Shown here: piece after piece, positions 1 through 7,590 of the stretch
How the letters are laid out: every line of letters begins with the position of its first letter
Position numbering within the stretch: the stretch's first letter is position 1
Assembly: GCF_022008395.1 (NCBI RefSeq)
Contig: NZ_JAIRBB010000011.1
Span: forward strand, 1 to 64,000
Reading direction: 5' to 3'
Source: Aequorivita xiaoshiensis
GTDB lineage: Bacteria > Bacteroidota > Bacteroidia > Flavobacteriales > Flavobacteriaceae
Length of the DNA: 64,000 nt
The notes under the pieces: model-generated
The model's input: only the letters and a program-made list of their open reading frames with translations
The model's database searches: none
What the model was told of the DNA's origin: nothing
Translations under genes and position numbers: made by a program

Positions 1-97
1 AATTAATAACACTAAAACTAAGTTATTTTATTGAGACTAAAACCGTTTTAAAGAAGGAAAGCTCAAAGCACGCGAAAGGATTCGCGCGCTAGCGGAG
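1..97 (-). mobile_element. Left-end part of a RAYT-derived repeat element (cut by the window edge)
   Basis: This stretch closely matches 932-1020, the corresponding part of the complete element at 727-1021: both share AACACTAAAACTAAGT, AAAGAAGGAAA and the hairpin core GCACGCGAAAGGATTCGCGCGC followed by an AGCGG tail (hairpin 68-97). The rest of this copy would lie left of the window. It bounds the lipoprotein at 156-494 on its downstream side. Direct sequence similarity is seen; its origin from a RAYT element is inferred from the other copies. Confidence 0.55.
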
Positions 98-155
98 TCG
101 TAGGTGATAGATATTCTATTCATATACATCCTAATTCAAAGCTTAAACCGATTAA

Positions 156-494
156 TTACTCAAAATTCAATAATTTAAATACCAAACTATCTTTTTTATT
201 GATTATATAGAAATAATTTTCGCCCTTATATTTATGTAATTTATATGGAACTAATTTATCAACAGAATAAAAAATCTCTATATCCTGATATTCTGGATTA
301 TCGCTTTTTGAAATTAATGGGCAAAATGAAATAAACAAATATTTCTCATTTAGAATTGCTCCTCCTCTTTCATTTATTTGACTATGTACTGTAATTTCTA
401 ATGCGTCGTCAATTGAAATCCTATTAAATTCATCAAAAGGATTTTTACAGCTTAAAATAATTACAAAAAGTGACAGTAATGAAATTTTTACCAT
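156..494 (-). CDS. Small lipoprotein, candidate immunity protein of a displaced toxin tip
   Basis: A 112-residue protein with a short hydrophobic signal and lipobox-like ILSC (Cys16), so probably an outer-membrane or periplasmic lipoprotein. No known domain was recognised. Its ATG (492-494) overlaps the end of an upstream reading frame (stop 488-490) whose glycine-rich peptide looks like the end of a toxin tip. That coupling, plus its place between two repeat elements, suggests an immunity protein for a polymorphic toxin. The function is inference from context only; the protein could be an unrelated lipoprotein. Confidence 0.6.
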   Translation of the reverse strand: MVKISLLSLFVIILSCKNPFDEFNRISIDDALEITVHSQINERGGAILNEKYLFISFCPLISKSDNPEYQDIEIFYSVDKLVPYKLHKYKGENYFYIINKKDSLVFKLLNFE

Positions 495-577
495 GATTTT
501 CCAATTGTTGCTTTAGACTTTCCTAATCCCCCATTAATATCTAATAAAGTTAAACTTCCTCCAAAACCAGCTGCACC
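488..577 (-). pseudogene. 3-prime remnant of a toxin tip / secreted protein
   Basis: Twenty-nine codons open from the inner edge of the repeat element at 576 to a TAA at 488-490. The peptide begins GAAGFGGSLTLLDINGG and ends KATIGKSW. The frame runs straight on from the element-encoded peptide GTRCNRAPAGG, so it has no start codon of its own. A glycine-rich stretch followed by a translationally coupled small lipoprotein is the layout seen at the end of Rhs-type C-terminal toxins. Too little remains to name a toxin family. Confidence 0.4.
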
Positions 578-727
578 CCCCGCTGGTGCGCGATTGCATC
601 GCGTTCCTCGCACAATTTTAATTAATAACTCCCAATTCAACCATAATATTAAAACACCACAATATTTTCCAACAACCCTTTTTCATCTGCAAAGCTTACA
701 AAATACAGGCCCTCTGGATTATGAAAC
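576..727 (-). mobile_element. Partial RAYT-derived repeat element
   Basis: The left (plus-strand) end is the hairpin repeat 576-619 with CGCTGGTGCGCGATTGCATC and a palindromic core GCGCGATTGCATCGCG. On the minus strand 660-727 reads FHNPEGLYFVSFADEKG, which matches the N-terminal signature (NPEGLYFVSF) of REP-associated tyrosine transposases of Bacteroidota. The copy stops exactly at the Phe codon, where the next copy (727-1021) begins, so it lacks its promoter-side half. Confidence 0.6.
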
Positions 728-1021
728 CCCCCGCTGGTGCGCGATTGCATCGCGTTCTTCGCACAATTCTAATTAAACTAACCTATTCAATCATAATACT
801 GAAACACCACAATATCTTCCAAAAATCCGTTTTCGTCTACACAGCTTACAAAATAAAGTCCTTCTGGATTGTGGAACCTGTCTGTCGTCAGGCAGGTTTA
901 TACTTTCGACTCATAAATATATCAATAAATAAACACTAAAACTAAGTCATTTTAGTGAAATTGAAGCTGTTATAAAGAAGGAAAACTCAAGGCACGCGAA
1001 AGGATTCGCGCGCCAGCGGGG
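727..1021 (-). mobile_element. Complete MITE-like element with RAYT N-terminal remnant
   Basis: The element is about 295 bp and ends in GC-rich hairpin repeats in opposite orientation (727-769 on plus, 991-1021 on minus), each with a CCCCGCTGG-type head. On the minus strand from ATG 912-914 it reads MSRKYK, a 20-bp palindrome, then FHNPEGLYFVSC and about 20 further codons to a stop. Removing the palindrome restores a continuous RAYT-like N-terminus. No catalytic HxH or Tyr motif remains, so this is a non-autonomous derivative. It lies between a toxin-tip remnant and the candidate membrane immunity gene. Confidence 0.65.
877..896 (-). repeat. 20-bp REP-like palindrome inserted in the RAYT remnant
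   Basis: Plus-strand CCTGTCTGTCGTCAGGCAGG forms an imperfect hairpin. It sits exactly between the AAA (Lys6) and TTC (Phe7) codons of the minus-strand RAYT remnant. The same insertion point and length are seen at 3806-3825. Confidence 0.65.
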
Positions 1022-1072
1022 TACACGCTCACGCCAACTATATAACATAAAAGTTCGCAAGATCAAAATGCC

Positions 1073-1570
1073 TCAATTCATGTGTAAAAAGATAGAATTA
1101 AATAAGCCTTTTTTCTTTTCAATCCTTACACCTTTTAAGATGCCTAATGCATTATCTACTCTTGGGGTTAATAAGCATGTTATGGTTAAGGTTTTACCAT
1201 TCTTTAAAAAGACATGAGCAAAATGATACTGCTCCATAGCAGAAAGATGAAACCAAGGTTCAAATAATGTAGCTGAGCCATAAAGTATTATTTTTTTTAT
1301 GTCTTCGGAATAGTATATTTCCTCTTTTTTATTCTTAAACCGACTAATGGAATCTGTTCTAATAATATATTTTTCGTGTCTATTTATAAACCAATATTCT
1401 AAATGTAAATAGATTCCTGGTATAACAAATAATAGAGAACCAATAAAACATATCATTATAATTCCAAAATCGAAATTAAATGCTACAAGCAGGATAAAAT
1501 GTCCAGTAGTCAAGACAAATATAGATAAAGCTGCTATAAAATGATTTTTTGAACTTATTTTCAACAACAT
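1073..1570 (-). CDS. Two-helix membrane protein, candidate immunity protein
   Basis: A 165-residue protein with two adjacent hydrophobic segments (about 9-30 and 35-56) followed by a soluble C-terminal part of mixed strand/helix character, possibly a bacterial PH-like fold. It starts 13 bp after the Rhs tip stop and is probably co-transcribed with it. Position directly downstream of an Rhs C-terminus is typical for immunity genes, and a membrane location would suit a membrane-acting toxin. No family was recognised with certainty; the role is inferred from context. Confidence 0.6.
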   Translation of the reverse strand: MLLKISSKNHFIAALSIFVLTTGHFILLVAFNFDFGIIMICFIGSLLFVIPGIYLHLEYWFINRHEKYIIRTDSISRFKNKKEEIYYSEDIKKIILYGSATLFEPWFHLSAMEQYHFAHVFLKNGKTLTITCLLTPRVDNALGILKGVRIEKKKGLFNSIFLHMN

Positions 1571-1583
1571 TCTCTAAATGAAT

Positions 1584-2582
1584 TTATGGCTTAAATCCTT
1601 GCATTAATCCCTGAATATCAAATTGAAAAGATCGATTTATCTGAGGAGTAATATTATTGTCCCACCAATCGTGAAATATTTCAAGACCCATTGTTGCTCC
1701 ACCTACTAATGTTCCCGCAGCAGCTCCCCAAGGGCCACCTACTTTAGCCCCCACATACGCTGTGGTAAAAATTGAAGCAAATGTGGAGGTGGTTCTATAA
1801 GCAAATTTTGTTGTGGTAATATTATTTGAGGTCATTTCAGAATAATCCATATGCATATTTAGTGCAGCGGCAAAATAACCTATATTACCTCCTACTCTCC
1901 TTACAGTTCCCACTCCTTTATAAATAGAACTAAATTTTCCAAAAGTACTAATTTTATTTTCTAGTGGTAGTGCTTGTCTATATTCTATCATTCCGATTTG
2001 CGTCATTCCTGCAATACCACTTGAATAGGATGCAGCGTTAGCTGCATTTCGCATTGCCCTAAAAATCTTTTGCCACTTGTTTGGAGGACTACTACGTAAA
2101 CTCTCACTCCCATCAGTACCGTTAGTATTACTAATAATATCCCCTCGAGTCTGTAAATTATTTTTTTCAAGAGTTCCATCTGCATGAAGGTCCACTCCTT
2201 GTTTATCATTTACTGTTACAAAATCTAAAGTATTTCCGTCTTCATCAAAGCTGCGTACATTTAAATCTCCAGTAGAGCCAATTACATCATTAAACGAAGT
2301 GTCAAATTTCATCCCATAACTATCGGTAGGCATCATCCCATCGGGATCTATAAAATAGATGGGGTTATTAAACGCATAATTATAAGGCGAATGTCTGCGC
2401 ATCGCCTCCGCGAGCGGGTCTATGTTCATCCACCTCCCGAGGGTGGGGTCGTAGTTTCTTGCGCCGAAGTCGTAGGTGTTTATGTCGAACTCCTCTTTGA
2501 GATATGCATTCCTCTCGGTCGTGCCTCCCTCGTCGGATGCAACATTATCTAATCTGTAAGAGTTTGTTGTCTTAAATACCAC
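1584..2582 (-). CDS. Truncated Rhs/YD-repeat protein: core end plus toxin-like C-terminal tip
   Basis: Residues 36-83 carry the Rhs-associated core signature ([20 protein letters not shown], then [10 protein letters not shown] and DPDGM). A full Rhs protein would have well over a thousand residues before it; here only about 35 precede it. The frame opens after a TAG and its only upstream start is a GTG, so it is an orphan 3-prime module. Residues 84-332 are the variable tip: a low-complexity linker, then a glycine-rich hydrophobic stretch (about 265-300, [15 protein letters not shown] and [10 protein letters not shown]) suggestive of a membrane-inserting toxin. DNA for the core (about 2395-2540) is visibly GC-rich; the tip is AT-rich. 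The toxin activity is inference. Confidence 0.75.
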   Translation of the reverse strand: MVFKTTNSYRLDNVASDEGGTTERNAYLKEEFDINTYDFGARNYDPTLGRWMNIDPLAEAMRRHSPYNYAFNNPIYFIDPDGMMPTDSYGMKFDTSFNDVIGSTGDLNVRSFDEDGNTLDFVTVNDKQGVDLHADGTLEKNNLQTRGDIISNTNGTDGSESLRSSPPNKWQKIFRAMRNAANAASYSSGIAGMTQIGMIEYRQALPLENKISTFGKFSSIYKGVGTVRRVGGNIGYFAAALNMHMDYSEMTSNNITTTKFAYRTTSTFASIFTTAYVGAKVGGPWGAAAGTLVGGATMGLEIFHDWWDNNITPQINRSFQFDIQGLMQGFKP

Positions 2583-2605
2583 TAGCTATATTTTCAATAT
2601 CTACA

Positions 2606-3307
2606 TTAATCTTTTACAAAAATATCCTTCTCAAAATAATAATAATGTTCCTTATAATCTGCATTCGTATCATCTGAAAACTTTCCATCAGAATTGAATT
2701 CGACAATAATTCCTCTGATCTTTTTCAAACCTCCAGTATCAAAATAACGTCCAAAGAAAGCACTTCTTCTATAATCACCCTCTAGCTTTCCTTGTTCACG
2801 ATACTCCTTTTCTGTATTAAGATTAAATATTGTGTCTTTTAAAACCTTTGATATATTTGAAAAATCAGAATTAAAGTTTTCAGTTTTTTTTTGTGGAATC
2901 AAAACCATAATAGATGAAGGTTGATCTTTAAAAAAAGCTTCTTTAAGATTGACTAATGCTTTTACAGGGTCCTTTAAGGATATAGTATCCTTCTCAAAAA
3001 AAATTTCATAATAATAGCTTAAATCGGGAATAGTATCTCCTTTAATGTCAAAAGTCCAGTTTTGGTTTAAATACGGACTATTTTTTATATCAATAAATTG
3101 TTTTACTTCCAAAAGTCGCTTTTTAGAATCATAATATCTCCATAATCCTATTGGAAAGTTATTCCTTAAAAACATTCCCTCTCCTACAAGGTCATCAAAA
3201 TGTATACGACTTAATGTCTTTGACTCTTGCTCTTGAACGTTTTTTGATTCTTTTTCCACGCACGAAAAAAGAAACACGCATAGTATTCCGATTATTAATT
3301 CTTTCAT
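2606..3307 (-). CDS. Lipoprotein, candidate immunity protein
   Basis: A 233-residue protein with a signal peptide and lipobox FSC (Cys16, in ILCVFLFSCVEK). The early segment GLWRYYDSKKRLLEVKQF resembles a single MORN-like hairpin; the rest is charged and unassigned. It starts 9 bp after the fragment at 3317-3637 and precedes the Rhs tip by 23 bp, so the four genes read as one minus-strand unit. Alternation of tip fragments and small lipoproteins suggests immunity function, most likely for the fragment just upstream. No known family was recognised. Confidence 0.6.
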   Translation of the reverse strand: MKELIIGILCVFLFSCVEKESKNVQEQESKTLSRIHFDDLVGEGMFLRNNFPIGLWRYYDSKKRLLEVKQFIDIKNSPYLNQNWTFDIKGDTIPDLSYYYEIFFEKDTISLKDPVKALVNLKEAFFKDQPSSIMVLIPQKKTENFNSDFSNISKVLKDTIFNLNTEKEYREQGKLEGDYRRSAFFGRYFDTGGLKKIRGIIVEFNSDGKFSDDTNADYKEHYYYFEKDIFVKD

Positions 3308-3316
3308 ATCTGCTTA

Positions 3317-3637
3317 TTATTTAATTGTATCTCTTCTAATGGATAAATTTTTGAAAAGTCCGGTTTTCACGAATCTTAGGGAATCTTTCTTAGCTTTATT
3401 GTAATTTTTTGTAGAAGACGATTCGCCTGTCCCGCCATAATCTGGACTATTTACTCCATATCTGGAATTGGGTTTCAGTTGCCCTTCCACAGTGTATTCA
3501 ATACTATTTTTAGGCGGTTCAACCGGCTCCTCATTATTAGTCTCCATAGTGCTCTCATTAGATTCAGGTTTCTTGTCTCCTTCCGGAACATCATCATACC
3601 AATTAAGCATATCAAGAAAATCGCGCATCAACTGCAT
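3317..3637 (-). CDS. Toxin-tip fragment, 5-prime truncated by a repeat element
   Basis: A 106-residue, highly polar reading frame (Glu/Asn/Ser/Pro-rich residues 20-50, ending KNLSIRRDTIK). Upstream of the nominal ATG it stays open in frame into the repeat element, where the peptide GTRCNRAPAGG precedes it, the same frame relation as in the 488-577 remnant. It was therefore probably the end of a longer secreted protein. No domain was recognised. Its neighbour downstream is a lipoprotein, as expected for a toxin/immunity pair. Confidence 0.4.
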   Translation of the reverse strand: MQLMRDFLDMLNWYDDVPEGDKKPESNESTMETNNEEPVEPPKNSIEYTVEGQLKPNSRYGVNSPDYGGTGESSSTKNYNKAKKDSLRFVKTGLFKNLSIRRDTIK

Positions 3638-3653
3638 TAGCCTATTTGTTTTA

Positions 3654-3976
3654 CCTCCCGCTGGTGCGCGATTGCATCGCGTTCCTCACACAATTTAAAT
3701 TAATATATCCCAAATCAACCATAATACCGAAATACCAATGTATCATATAAAGGTCCTTTTTCATCTATACAGCTCCACAAAATAAAGTCCTTCTGGATTA
3801 TGAAACCTGCCAGTACGCAGGCTGGTTTGTAATTGCGACTCATCCTCTAAAGATATTGTTATTTCCTAATTCATGAAAACAAAGGTTGCTAAATGATATC
3901 GAGATAAGAAAAGTAAGTACTGTTAATCAATTAAAGTCTGGGAGACCACGCGATGTAATCGCGCGGGAGCGGGGGG
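3654..3976 (-). mobile_element. Complete MITE-like element with RAYT N-terminal remnant
   Basis: The element is about 320 bp, bounded by the hairpin repeats 3654-3696 (plus; core GCGCGATTGCATCGCG) and 3946-3976 (minus; core CGCGATGTAATCGCG). On the minus strand from ATG 3841-3843 it reads MSRNYK, a 20-bp palindrome, then FHNPEGLYFVE, the RAYT N-terminal signature. The half beyond the remnant aligns with the copies at 576-727 and 727-1021, while the promoter-side half (3844-3945) differs from theirs. It fills most of the gene-free stretch 3638-4077; nothing recognisable lies in 3977-4077. Confidence 0.65.
3806..3825 (-). repeat. 20-bp REP-like palindrome inserted in the RAYT remnant
   Basis: Plus-strand CCTGCCAGTACGCAGGCTGG is an imperfect palindrome with the same length and codon-junction position (between Lys6 and Phe7 of the remnant) as the one at 877-896, though the internal sequence differs. 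Confidence 0.65.
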
Positions 3977-4077
3977 ACACAAAAATAAAGCCTAGAAGAC
4001 GATGCAATGCTCGCGAAGCTTCTAGAGCAGGGAAATAAAATCTTGGACTCTCAATCTATATTTTAATAAAAACCTAA

Positions 4078-4692
4078 TTACGGCAGCAAAATAAAAACAG
4101 CTATTCCCACAAATACCACAATTTGCAACCACTTTAAAACAGTATTTATACGTTTCCACTTCATTAGCAAATTAGATATTCGTCCTGCTAAAAGCGCTAT
4201 TAAGCTGAAAACAAAAAAAGAAACTATCATAAAAGTAATTCCTAACACATAAAACTGGTAAACCGTATTGCCATCTTTATCCCAAAGAAAACCAGGGAAA
4301 AACGCCAAAAAGAAAATCATTACTTTAGGGTTTAATAAGTTCATTATCACCCCCGTTTTAAAAAGCTGCCAATACGTTTTTTTTGGAGCATTATTGGTAA
4401 AAGTAATTTCTGAATCACTTTTAAAAACCGAATACGCTAAATAAAGCAGGTAGCATGCTCCCAAAATTTTAATGCCGTAGAAAATTTCTTCGGAAGTTGT
4501 TATTATCGCAGAAACTCCAAAAGCCAATAAGGTGGTATGCACAATACAACCACTAATTAAACCAGCTGTTGTCGCTATTCCACTTTTAGTGCCATTTACC
4601 AAAGATTGTGTAAGCACATAAATATTGTCTGGCCCCGGAGAAAGTGCAAGAGCTAACGATGCAATGGCAAAGGATAATAGGGTTTCTATCAT
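4078..4692 (-). CDS. LysE/RhtB-family amino-acid exporter
   Basis: A 204-residue inner-membrane protein of the usual length for the LysE/RhtB family, which exports amino acids or related metabolites. The family signature SPGPDN lies at residues 18-23, at the end of the first helix, and NLLNPKV in the middle marks the second conserved region. About six hydrophobic segments are visible. The substrate cannot be told from sequence. The gene stands alone between the accessory island and pyrD. Confidence 0.9.
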   Translation of the reverse strand: MIETLLSFAIASLALALSPGPDNIYVLTQSLVNGTKSGIATTAGLISGCIVHTTLLAFGVSAIITTSEEIFYGIKILGACYLLYLAYSVFKSDSEITFTNNAPKKTYWQLFKTGVIMNLLNPKVMIFFLAFFPGFLWDKDGNTVYQFYVLGITFMIVSFFVFSLIALLAGRISNLLMKWKRINTVLKWLQIVVFVGIAVFILLP

Positions 4693-4790
4693 AGAATAAA
4701 TGACTTAGTGCTATAAGATAACCACCTTGGATTTGCTCTAATATACTTTTTAATATTGATTGCGGATAATTGAAAACGCTAATAATTCGT

Positions 4791-4825
4791 ATTACGTCTT
4801 ACGTCCTATTGTCTTAAGTCCTTTT
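4791..4825. repeat. Short GTCTTA(A/C)GTCCT-type repeat overlapping the pyrD end
   Basis: Contains TTACGTCTTACGTCCTA and GTCTTAAGTCCTTTT, the same building blocks as the 37-bp tandem array at 7413-7568. The repeat supplies the last codons and stop of pyrD (stop 4814-4816). Confidence 0.6.
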
Positions 4826-5848
4826 AAGAATTGCTTTATTTATCCGTTTTATTAAACCCGGTCCTTCATAAATAAACCCTGTGTACAGCTGAACCAAACT
4901 CGCTCCAGCTTCAAGCTTTTCGAGCGCATCTTCAGCTGAATGAATTCCACCTACTCCAATTATTGGAAACGATTTATTACTTTTTTCTGAAAGATAACGG
5001 ATTACTTCTGTGGCACGCGTATTAAGAGGTTTTCCGCTTAACCCACCCATTTCATTTTTGTTTGCTGATGTAAGTCCATCTCGTGAAATAGTAGTATTTG
5101 TGGCAATTACACCATCAATTTTGGTAGTATTTACAATGTCAATAATATCGGTTAGCTGTTCATCTGTTAAGTCTGGAGCGATCTTTAAAAGAATTGGCTT
5201 ACGCTTTTCCTTTTTATTATTTCTATCTTGAAGCGTTTTCAACAAGTCGGTTAAAGGTTTTTTCTCCTGTAACGCACGAAGGTTTGGTGTGTTTGGCGAA
5301 CTTACATTTACAACAAAATAATCTACATAGTTGAACAGTGAATCGAAACAAATGATATAATCATTAACCGCCTCTTCATTTGGCGTAACTTTATTTTTAC
5401 CAATATTCCCTCCAATTAAAACCCTTCTTTTATCTCCTAATTTCGGATTTTGTTTTAACCTTTCTACGGCTTCTGCCACTCCCCCATTGTTAAACCCCAT
5501 TCGGTTTATAACAGCTGAATCTTCCTTTAATCGAAATAAACGAGGTTTCTCATTTCCGGCTTGAGGTTTTGGCGTTACGGTTCCAATTTCGATAAAGCCA
5601 AAACCGAGATTTGACAATTCTTTATAAAGTTTTGCATCTTTATCAAAACCTGCTGCAAGACCTACAGGGTTTGGAAATTTTAAACCAAAAAGCTCACGTT
5701 CAAGTTTTTTATCTTCAACTTTATAAATACTTCGGAAAAGACCTCCTAAACCAAGTTTATGGCAGAATTGAAGTAATGAAAATGTAAAATGATGAATTTT
5801 CTCAGGATCGAAGCTGAAAAATATGGGACGGATGATAGTTTTATACAT
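4814..5848 (-). CDS. pyrD: Dihydroorotate dehydrogenase (quinone), class 2
   Basis: Oxidises dihydroorotate to orotate in pyrimidine synthesis, passing electrons to membrane quinone. The 344-residue length and the N-terminal helical extension ([11 protein letters not shown], residues 13-23) before the barrel are typical of class 2. Visible motifs are the FMN-binding [11 protein letters not shown] (61-71), NRMGFNN (115-121) and the active-site [11 protein letters not shown] (181-191), whose serine is the class-2 catalytic base. The start is the ATG 17 bp downstream of a TAnnTTTG box. It is divergent from pepT. Confidence 0.97.
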   Translation of the reverse strand: MYKTIIRPIFFSFDPEKIHHFTFSLLQFCHKLGLGGLFRSIYKVEDKKLERELFGLKFPNPVGLAAGFDKDAKLYKELSNLGFGFIEIGTVTPKPQAGNEKPRLFRLKEDSAVINRMGFNNGGVAEAVERLKQNPKLGDKRRVLIGGNIGKNKVTPNEEAVNDYIICFDSLFNYVDYFVVNVSSPNTPNLRALQEKKPLTDLLKTLQDRNNKKEKRKPILLKIAPDLTDEQLTDIIDIVNTTKIDGVIATNTTISRDGLTSANKNEMGGLSGKPLNTRATEVIRYLSEKSNKSFPIIGVGGIHSAEDALEKLEAGASLVQLYTGFIYEGPGLIKRINKAILKRT

Positions 5849-5865
5849 AATTGCAAAATGTGGTA

Positions 5866-5873
5866 CAAAAATA
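5866..5873 (-). promoter_or_regulatory. Bacteroidota -7 box for pyrD
   Basis: Minus-strand TATTTTTG fits TAnnTTTG and ends 17 bp before the pyrD ATG. No convincing -33 TTTG at the expected distance. Confidence 0.5.
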
Positions 5874-5934
5874 CACTAAACTATGTATTTGTTATTTTGA
5901 ATATGCTTTATTTTGTATTGTAAATGAAAAAGAC

Positions 5935-7197
5935 ATGATTGAAAAACAACACATTATTGACCGCTTTAAAAGTTATGTAACTATTGACACCGAAAGTGAC
6001 CCAAATAGCGACACAACTCCGAGTACCGAAAAGCAATGGGATTTAGCAAATAAACTAGCTGAGGAGCTAAAAGAAATAGGAATGGAAGACGTAAGCATCG
6101 ACGAAAACGCTTACATTATGGCTACTTTGCCATCAAATGTTCCACACGATGTTCCGGTAATTGGTTTTGTATCGCATTTTGATACTTCCCCTGATTTCAC
6201 AGGTGCCAACGTTAAACCGCAGATAATTGAAAATTATGATGGGAAGGACATTGTTCTGAATAAAGAACAAGATATCGTTCTTTCTCCGGATTATTTTGAA
6301 GACTTATTGTTGTACAAAGGTCAGACGCTTATCACTACTGATGGAACAACACTTTTGGGTGCCGATGATAAAGCTGGAATTACCGAGATTGTTTCGGCTA
6401 TGGAATACTTAATCAATCACCCTGAAATAAAGCACGGAAAAATTCGTGTTGGTTTCACTCCCGATGAAGAAATTGGCCGTGGCGCACATAAATTCGACGT
6501 AGAAAAATTTGGTGCTGAATGGGCCTATACTATGGACGGAAGTCAAGTGGGCGAATTAGAATACGAAAACTTTAACGCAGCCGGGGCCGTAGTTACAATT
6601 AAAGGAAAAATTGTACACCCAGGCTATGCAAAAGGGAAAATGGTAAACAGTATGTACATTGCTACAGACTTTATCAATTCCTTACCAAGACTTGAAACAC
6701 CAGAACACACAGAAGGTCGTGAAGGGTTCTTTCATTTACACAATATAAAAGGAAGTGTAGACGAAACGCAACTTCAATATATTATCCGCGATCACGATAG
6801 AGGGCATTTTGAAGCTCGAAAAGAAATGATCCAAAAACTTGCTGATGATTTAAATGAACAATTTGAAACGGAAGCTGTATCGGTTGAAATAAAAGACCAA
6901 TATTTTAATATGCGTGAAAAGGTGGAGCCTGTAATGCATATTGTAAATATAGCTGAAGAAGCCATGTTGCAAGCAAACATCAAACCTTTAATAAAACCTA
7001 TTAGAGGTGGAACAGATGGCTCGCAATTAAGCTTTATGGGGCTTCCTTGTCCAAATATTTTTGCTGGAGGTCATAACTTCCACGGTAGATACGAGTATGT
7101 ACCTGTTGAGAGTATGATTAAAGCGGTAGAAGTAATTGTAAACATTGCGAAAATTACAGCTGAAGACCTTACTAAGTTTAAGACAGAAGCAAAATAA
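5935..7197 (+). CDS. pepT: Peptidase T (tripeptide aminopeptidase)
   Basis: A zinc tripeptidase of the M20 family that removes the N-terminal residue from tripeptides in the cytoplasm. The start is taken at ATG 5935 ([20 protein letters not shown]), giving 420 residues, the usual PepT length; the longer frame from 5851 adds 28 unconserved residues. Metal and catalytic motifs are visible: [10 protein letters not shown] (81-90), GADDKAG (142-148) and DEEIGRG (177-183). A strong hairpin terminator follows. Confidence 0.95.
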   Translation: MIEKQHIIDRFKSYVTIDTESDPNSDTTPSTEKQWDLANKLAEELKEIGMEDVSIDENAYIMATLPSNVPHDVPVIGFVSHFDTSPDFTGANVKPQIIENYDGKDIVLNKEQDIVLSPDYFEDLLLYKGQTLITTDGTTLLGADDKAGITEIVSAMEYLINHPEIKHGKIRVGFTPDEEIGRGAHKFDVEKFGAEWAYTMDGSQVGELEYENFNAAGAVVTIKGKIVHPGYAKGKMVNSMYIATDFINSLPRLETPEHTEGREGFFHLHNIKGSVDETQLQYIIRDHDRGHFEARKEMIQKLADDLNEQFETEAVSVEIKDQYFNMREKVEPVMHIVNIAEEAMLQANIKPLIKPIRGGTDGSQLSFMGLPCPNIFAGGHNFHGRYEYVPVESMIKAVEVIVNIAKITAEDLTKFKTEAK

Positions 7198-7213
7198 ACT
7201 CCTAAAAAACTAA

Positions 7214-7251
7214 GCACCAAATTCCAAAGGTATTCTTATGGAATTTGGTGC
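7214..7251 (+). terminator. Rho-independent terminator of pepT
   Basis: A 13-bp perfect stem GCACCAAATTCCA / TGGAATTTGGTGC followed by CTTTT. Confidence 0.85.
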
Positions 7252-7412
7252 TTTTATTATTTTACAAATCAGAATTTAATCACTCCCTTATAATTACACA
7301 ATTGGAGTATACTTTTATTAATTAACGGCTTAATACTAAGGTCACCAATTAAAATTAATTTTAAAAACCAGATCAATCCATTTAACATTAATATAAAGTT
7401 GTCAAATATCAA

Positions 7413-7568
7413 GTCTTAAGTCCTACAGCGCAGCGGTCTTTAGTCCTATGTCTTACATCCTCCAACGCAGCGGTCATACATCCTATGTCTTAAGTCCTTC
7501 AGCGCAGCGGTCTTACATCCTATGTCTTACGTCCTTAAGCGCAGCGGTCTTACGTCTTACGTCTTAAA
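7413..7568. repeat. Tandem repeat, four 37-bp units plus a partial fifth
   Basis: Four consecutive 37-bp units start at 7413, 7450, 7487 and 7524. Each consists of GTCTTANGTCCT, then AGCGCAGCG, then a second degenerate GTCTTACATCCTAT. A partial fifth unit GTCTTAAA ends the array. Units are adjacent without spacers. The flanking part of this gene-free stretch (7252-7412) shows nothing else recognisable. The array sits just beyond the 3-prime end of the DUF445 gene and after the pepT terminator. Confidence 0.85.
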
Positions 7569-7590
7569 AATACACAACCGAATTTTAGTG

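Noticed and set aside
98-110. Possible scrap of Rhs core (GTCGTAGGTG also occurs near 2471)
   Set aside because: Only 10 bp match; no further similarity on either side.
594-939. Plus-strand reading frames (594-776, 721-939) in the left intergenic stretch
   Set aside because: They run through the hairpin repeats and the antisense of the RAYT remnants, share the repeat-encoded peptide AGARLHRVLRTI, and have no gene-like features.
7413-7568. CRISPR array
   Set aside because: The 37-bp units are directly adjacent with no unique spacers and there are no cas genes.
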